43,868 bases of DNA from Bacteroidota bacterium (GTDB lineage Bacteria; Bacteroidota; Bacteroidia; Bacteroidales; JAAUTT01): the NCBI GenBank assembly GCA_030706405.1, contig JAUZOO010000019.1, forward strand, positions 1 through 43,868. Reading direction: 5' to 3'. Below, piece after piece: positions 43,728 to 43,868 of this stretch (the first letter of the stretch is position 1; the number at the start of each line of letters is the position of its first letter). The translations under genes were made by a program, and so were the position numbers. Below the pieces are notes generated by a model that was not told the DNA's origin, did not search any database, and saw only the letters and a list, made by a program, of their open reading frames with translations.

Positions 43728-43868
43728 GTTGACTTGACCTAAATTAGCTTGACAGATTATTACTGTTTTTATAGAAGAGATAACAAACATAATTTATAAT
43801 CCTGTTATCTCCAACTGTGTTTTATTTAATACGGATTTAATTAACCGTCTTACTGGCAAACTGCTGAT

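Larger units (their letters stand above)
43176..43868. other. 693-bp region without a gene, rich in repeats
   Basis: No convincing coding frame. From left: a long imperfect inverted repeat (43197-43310), a terminator-like hairpin (43356-43372), a perfect 13-bp hairpin (43524-43555), a 21-bp tandem array (43581-43727), and about 140 bp of plain AT-rich DNA to the window end. The array happens to keep a 64-codon frame open on the minus strand (43596-43790), which I do not accept as a gene. Confidence 0.6.

Noticed and set aside
43596-43790. 64-codon minus-strand frame with ATG across the tandem array
   Set aside because: The frame stays open only because the 21-bp repeat is a multiple of three. 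There is no conserved non-repeat sequence, no promoter and no neighbour context.

Overview
This window looks like chromosome of a member of the Bacteroidota, most likely a Bacteroidales/Marinilabiliales-type anaerobe or facultative anaerobe. The evidence is a complete bat (Bacteroides aerotolerance) locus, two secreted proteins with type IX secretion (T9SS) C-terminal sorting domains, promoters of the TTG-N19/20-TAnnTTTG type, no clear Shine-Dalgarno sequences, a phosphosulfolactate synthase linked to aroE, and an acetate/succinate CoA-transferase. I would not name a genus from this sequence alone.

Layout: (1) 1-3,400: a truncated alpha/beta hydrolase, then ffh and folD, closed by a 22-bp perfect hairpin. 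(2) 3,400-8,860, minus strand: a C_GCAxxG_C_C protein, a GNAT acetyltransferase and a TetA-like MFS exporter (probably one transcript), then a large PAS hybrid histidine kinase. (3) 9,127-12,844, plus strand: a tight four-gene operon of TPR protein, phosphosulfolactate synthase, aroE and acyl-ACP thioesterase. (4) 12,925-15,632, minus strand: a chemoreceptor with a CheR-tether-like tail, and truA. (5) 15,922-24,837, plus strand: moxR, a small secreted protein, a DUF58 protein, a BatD-like short membrane protein, then batA-batE. (6) 24,880-38,200: a tandem UspA protein, an unknown membrane protein, a CoA-transferase, a cation-diffusion exporter, an aldo/keto reductase, a T9SS pectate lyase, a beta-lactamase-like lipoprotein, an EamA exporter, an HI0933-type flavoprotein, a DUF4256 protein, an NADP-dependent oxidoreductase and a Crp/Fnr regulator. 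(7) 38,300-43,868: an AT-rich accessory region with all genes on the minus strand.

The accessory end is the most unusual part. Moving right from 39.8 kb it holds a 5'-truncated alpha/beta-hydrolase remnant; a secreted repeat protein broken by a 2-bp GC duplication; a LamG-type lipoprotein; the 3' end of a group II intron (domains V and VI) lying antisense to the surrounding genes; two small proteins of unknown function separated by imperfect hairpins; one gene (42,660-43,175) bracketed by an 11-bp inverted repeat; and a seven-unit 21-bp tandem repeat. Taken together this looks like a decaying gene-cassette-like array. Single-gene units in one orientation, structured inter-gene repeats and an opposite-strand group II intron end resemble the known association of group IIC introns with integron attC sites. 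No integrase is in the window and the repeats do not match the canonical attC core, so this remains a hypothesis.

Elsewhere the genes form coherent functional blocks: signal-recognition and one-carbon housekeeping, the Bat envelope/oxidative-stress complex, acetate/succinate fermentation, and secreted pectin degradation. No tRNA, rRNA, CRISPR array or complete transposon was seen.
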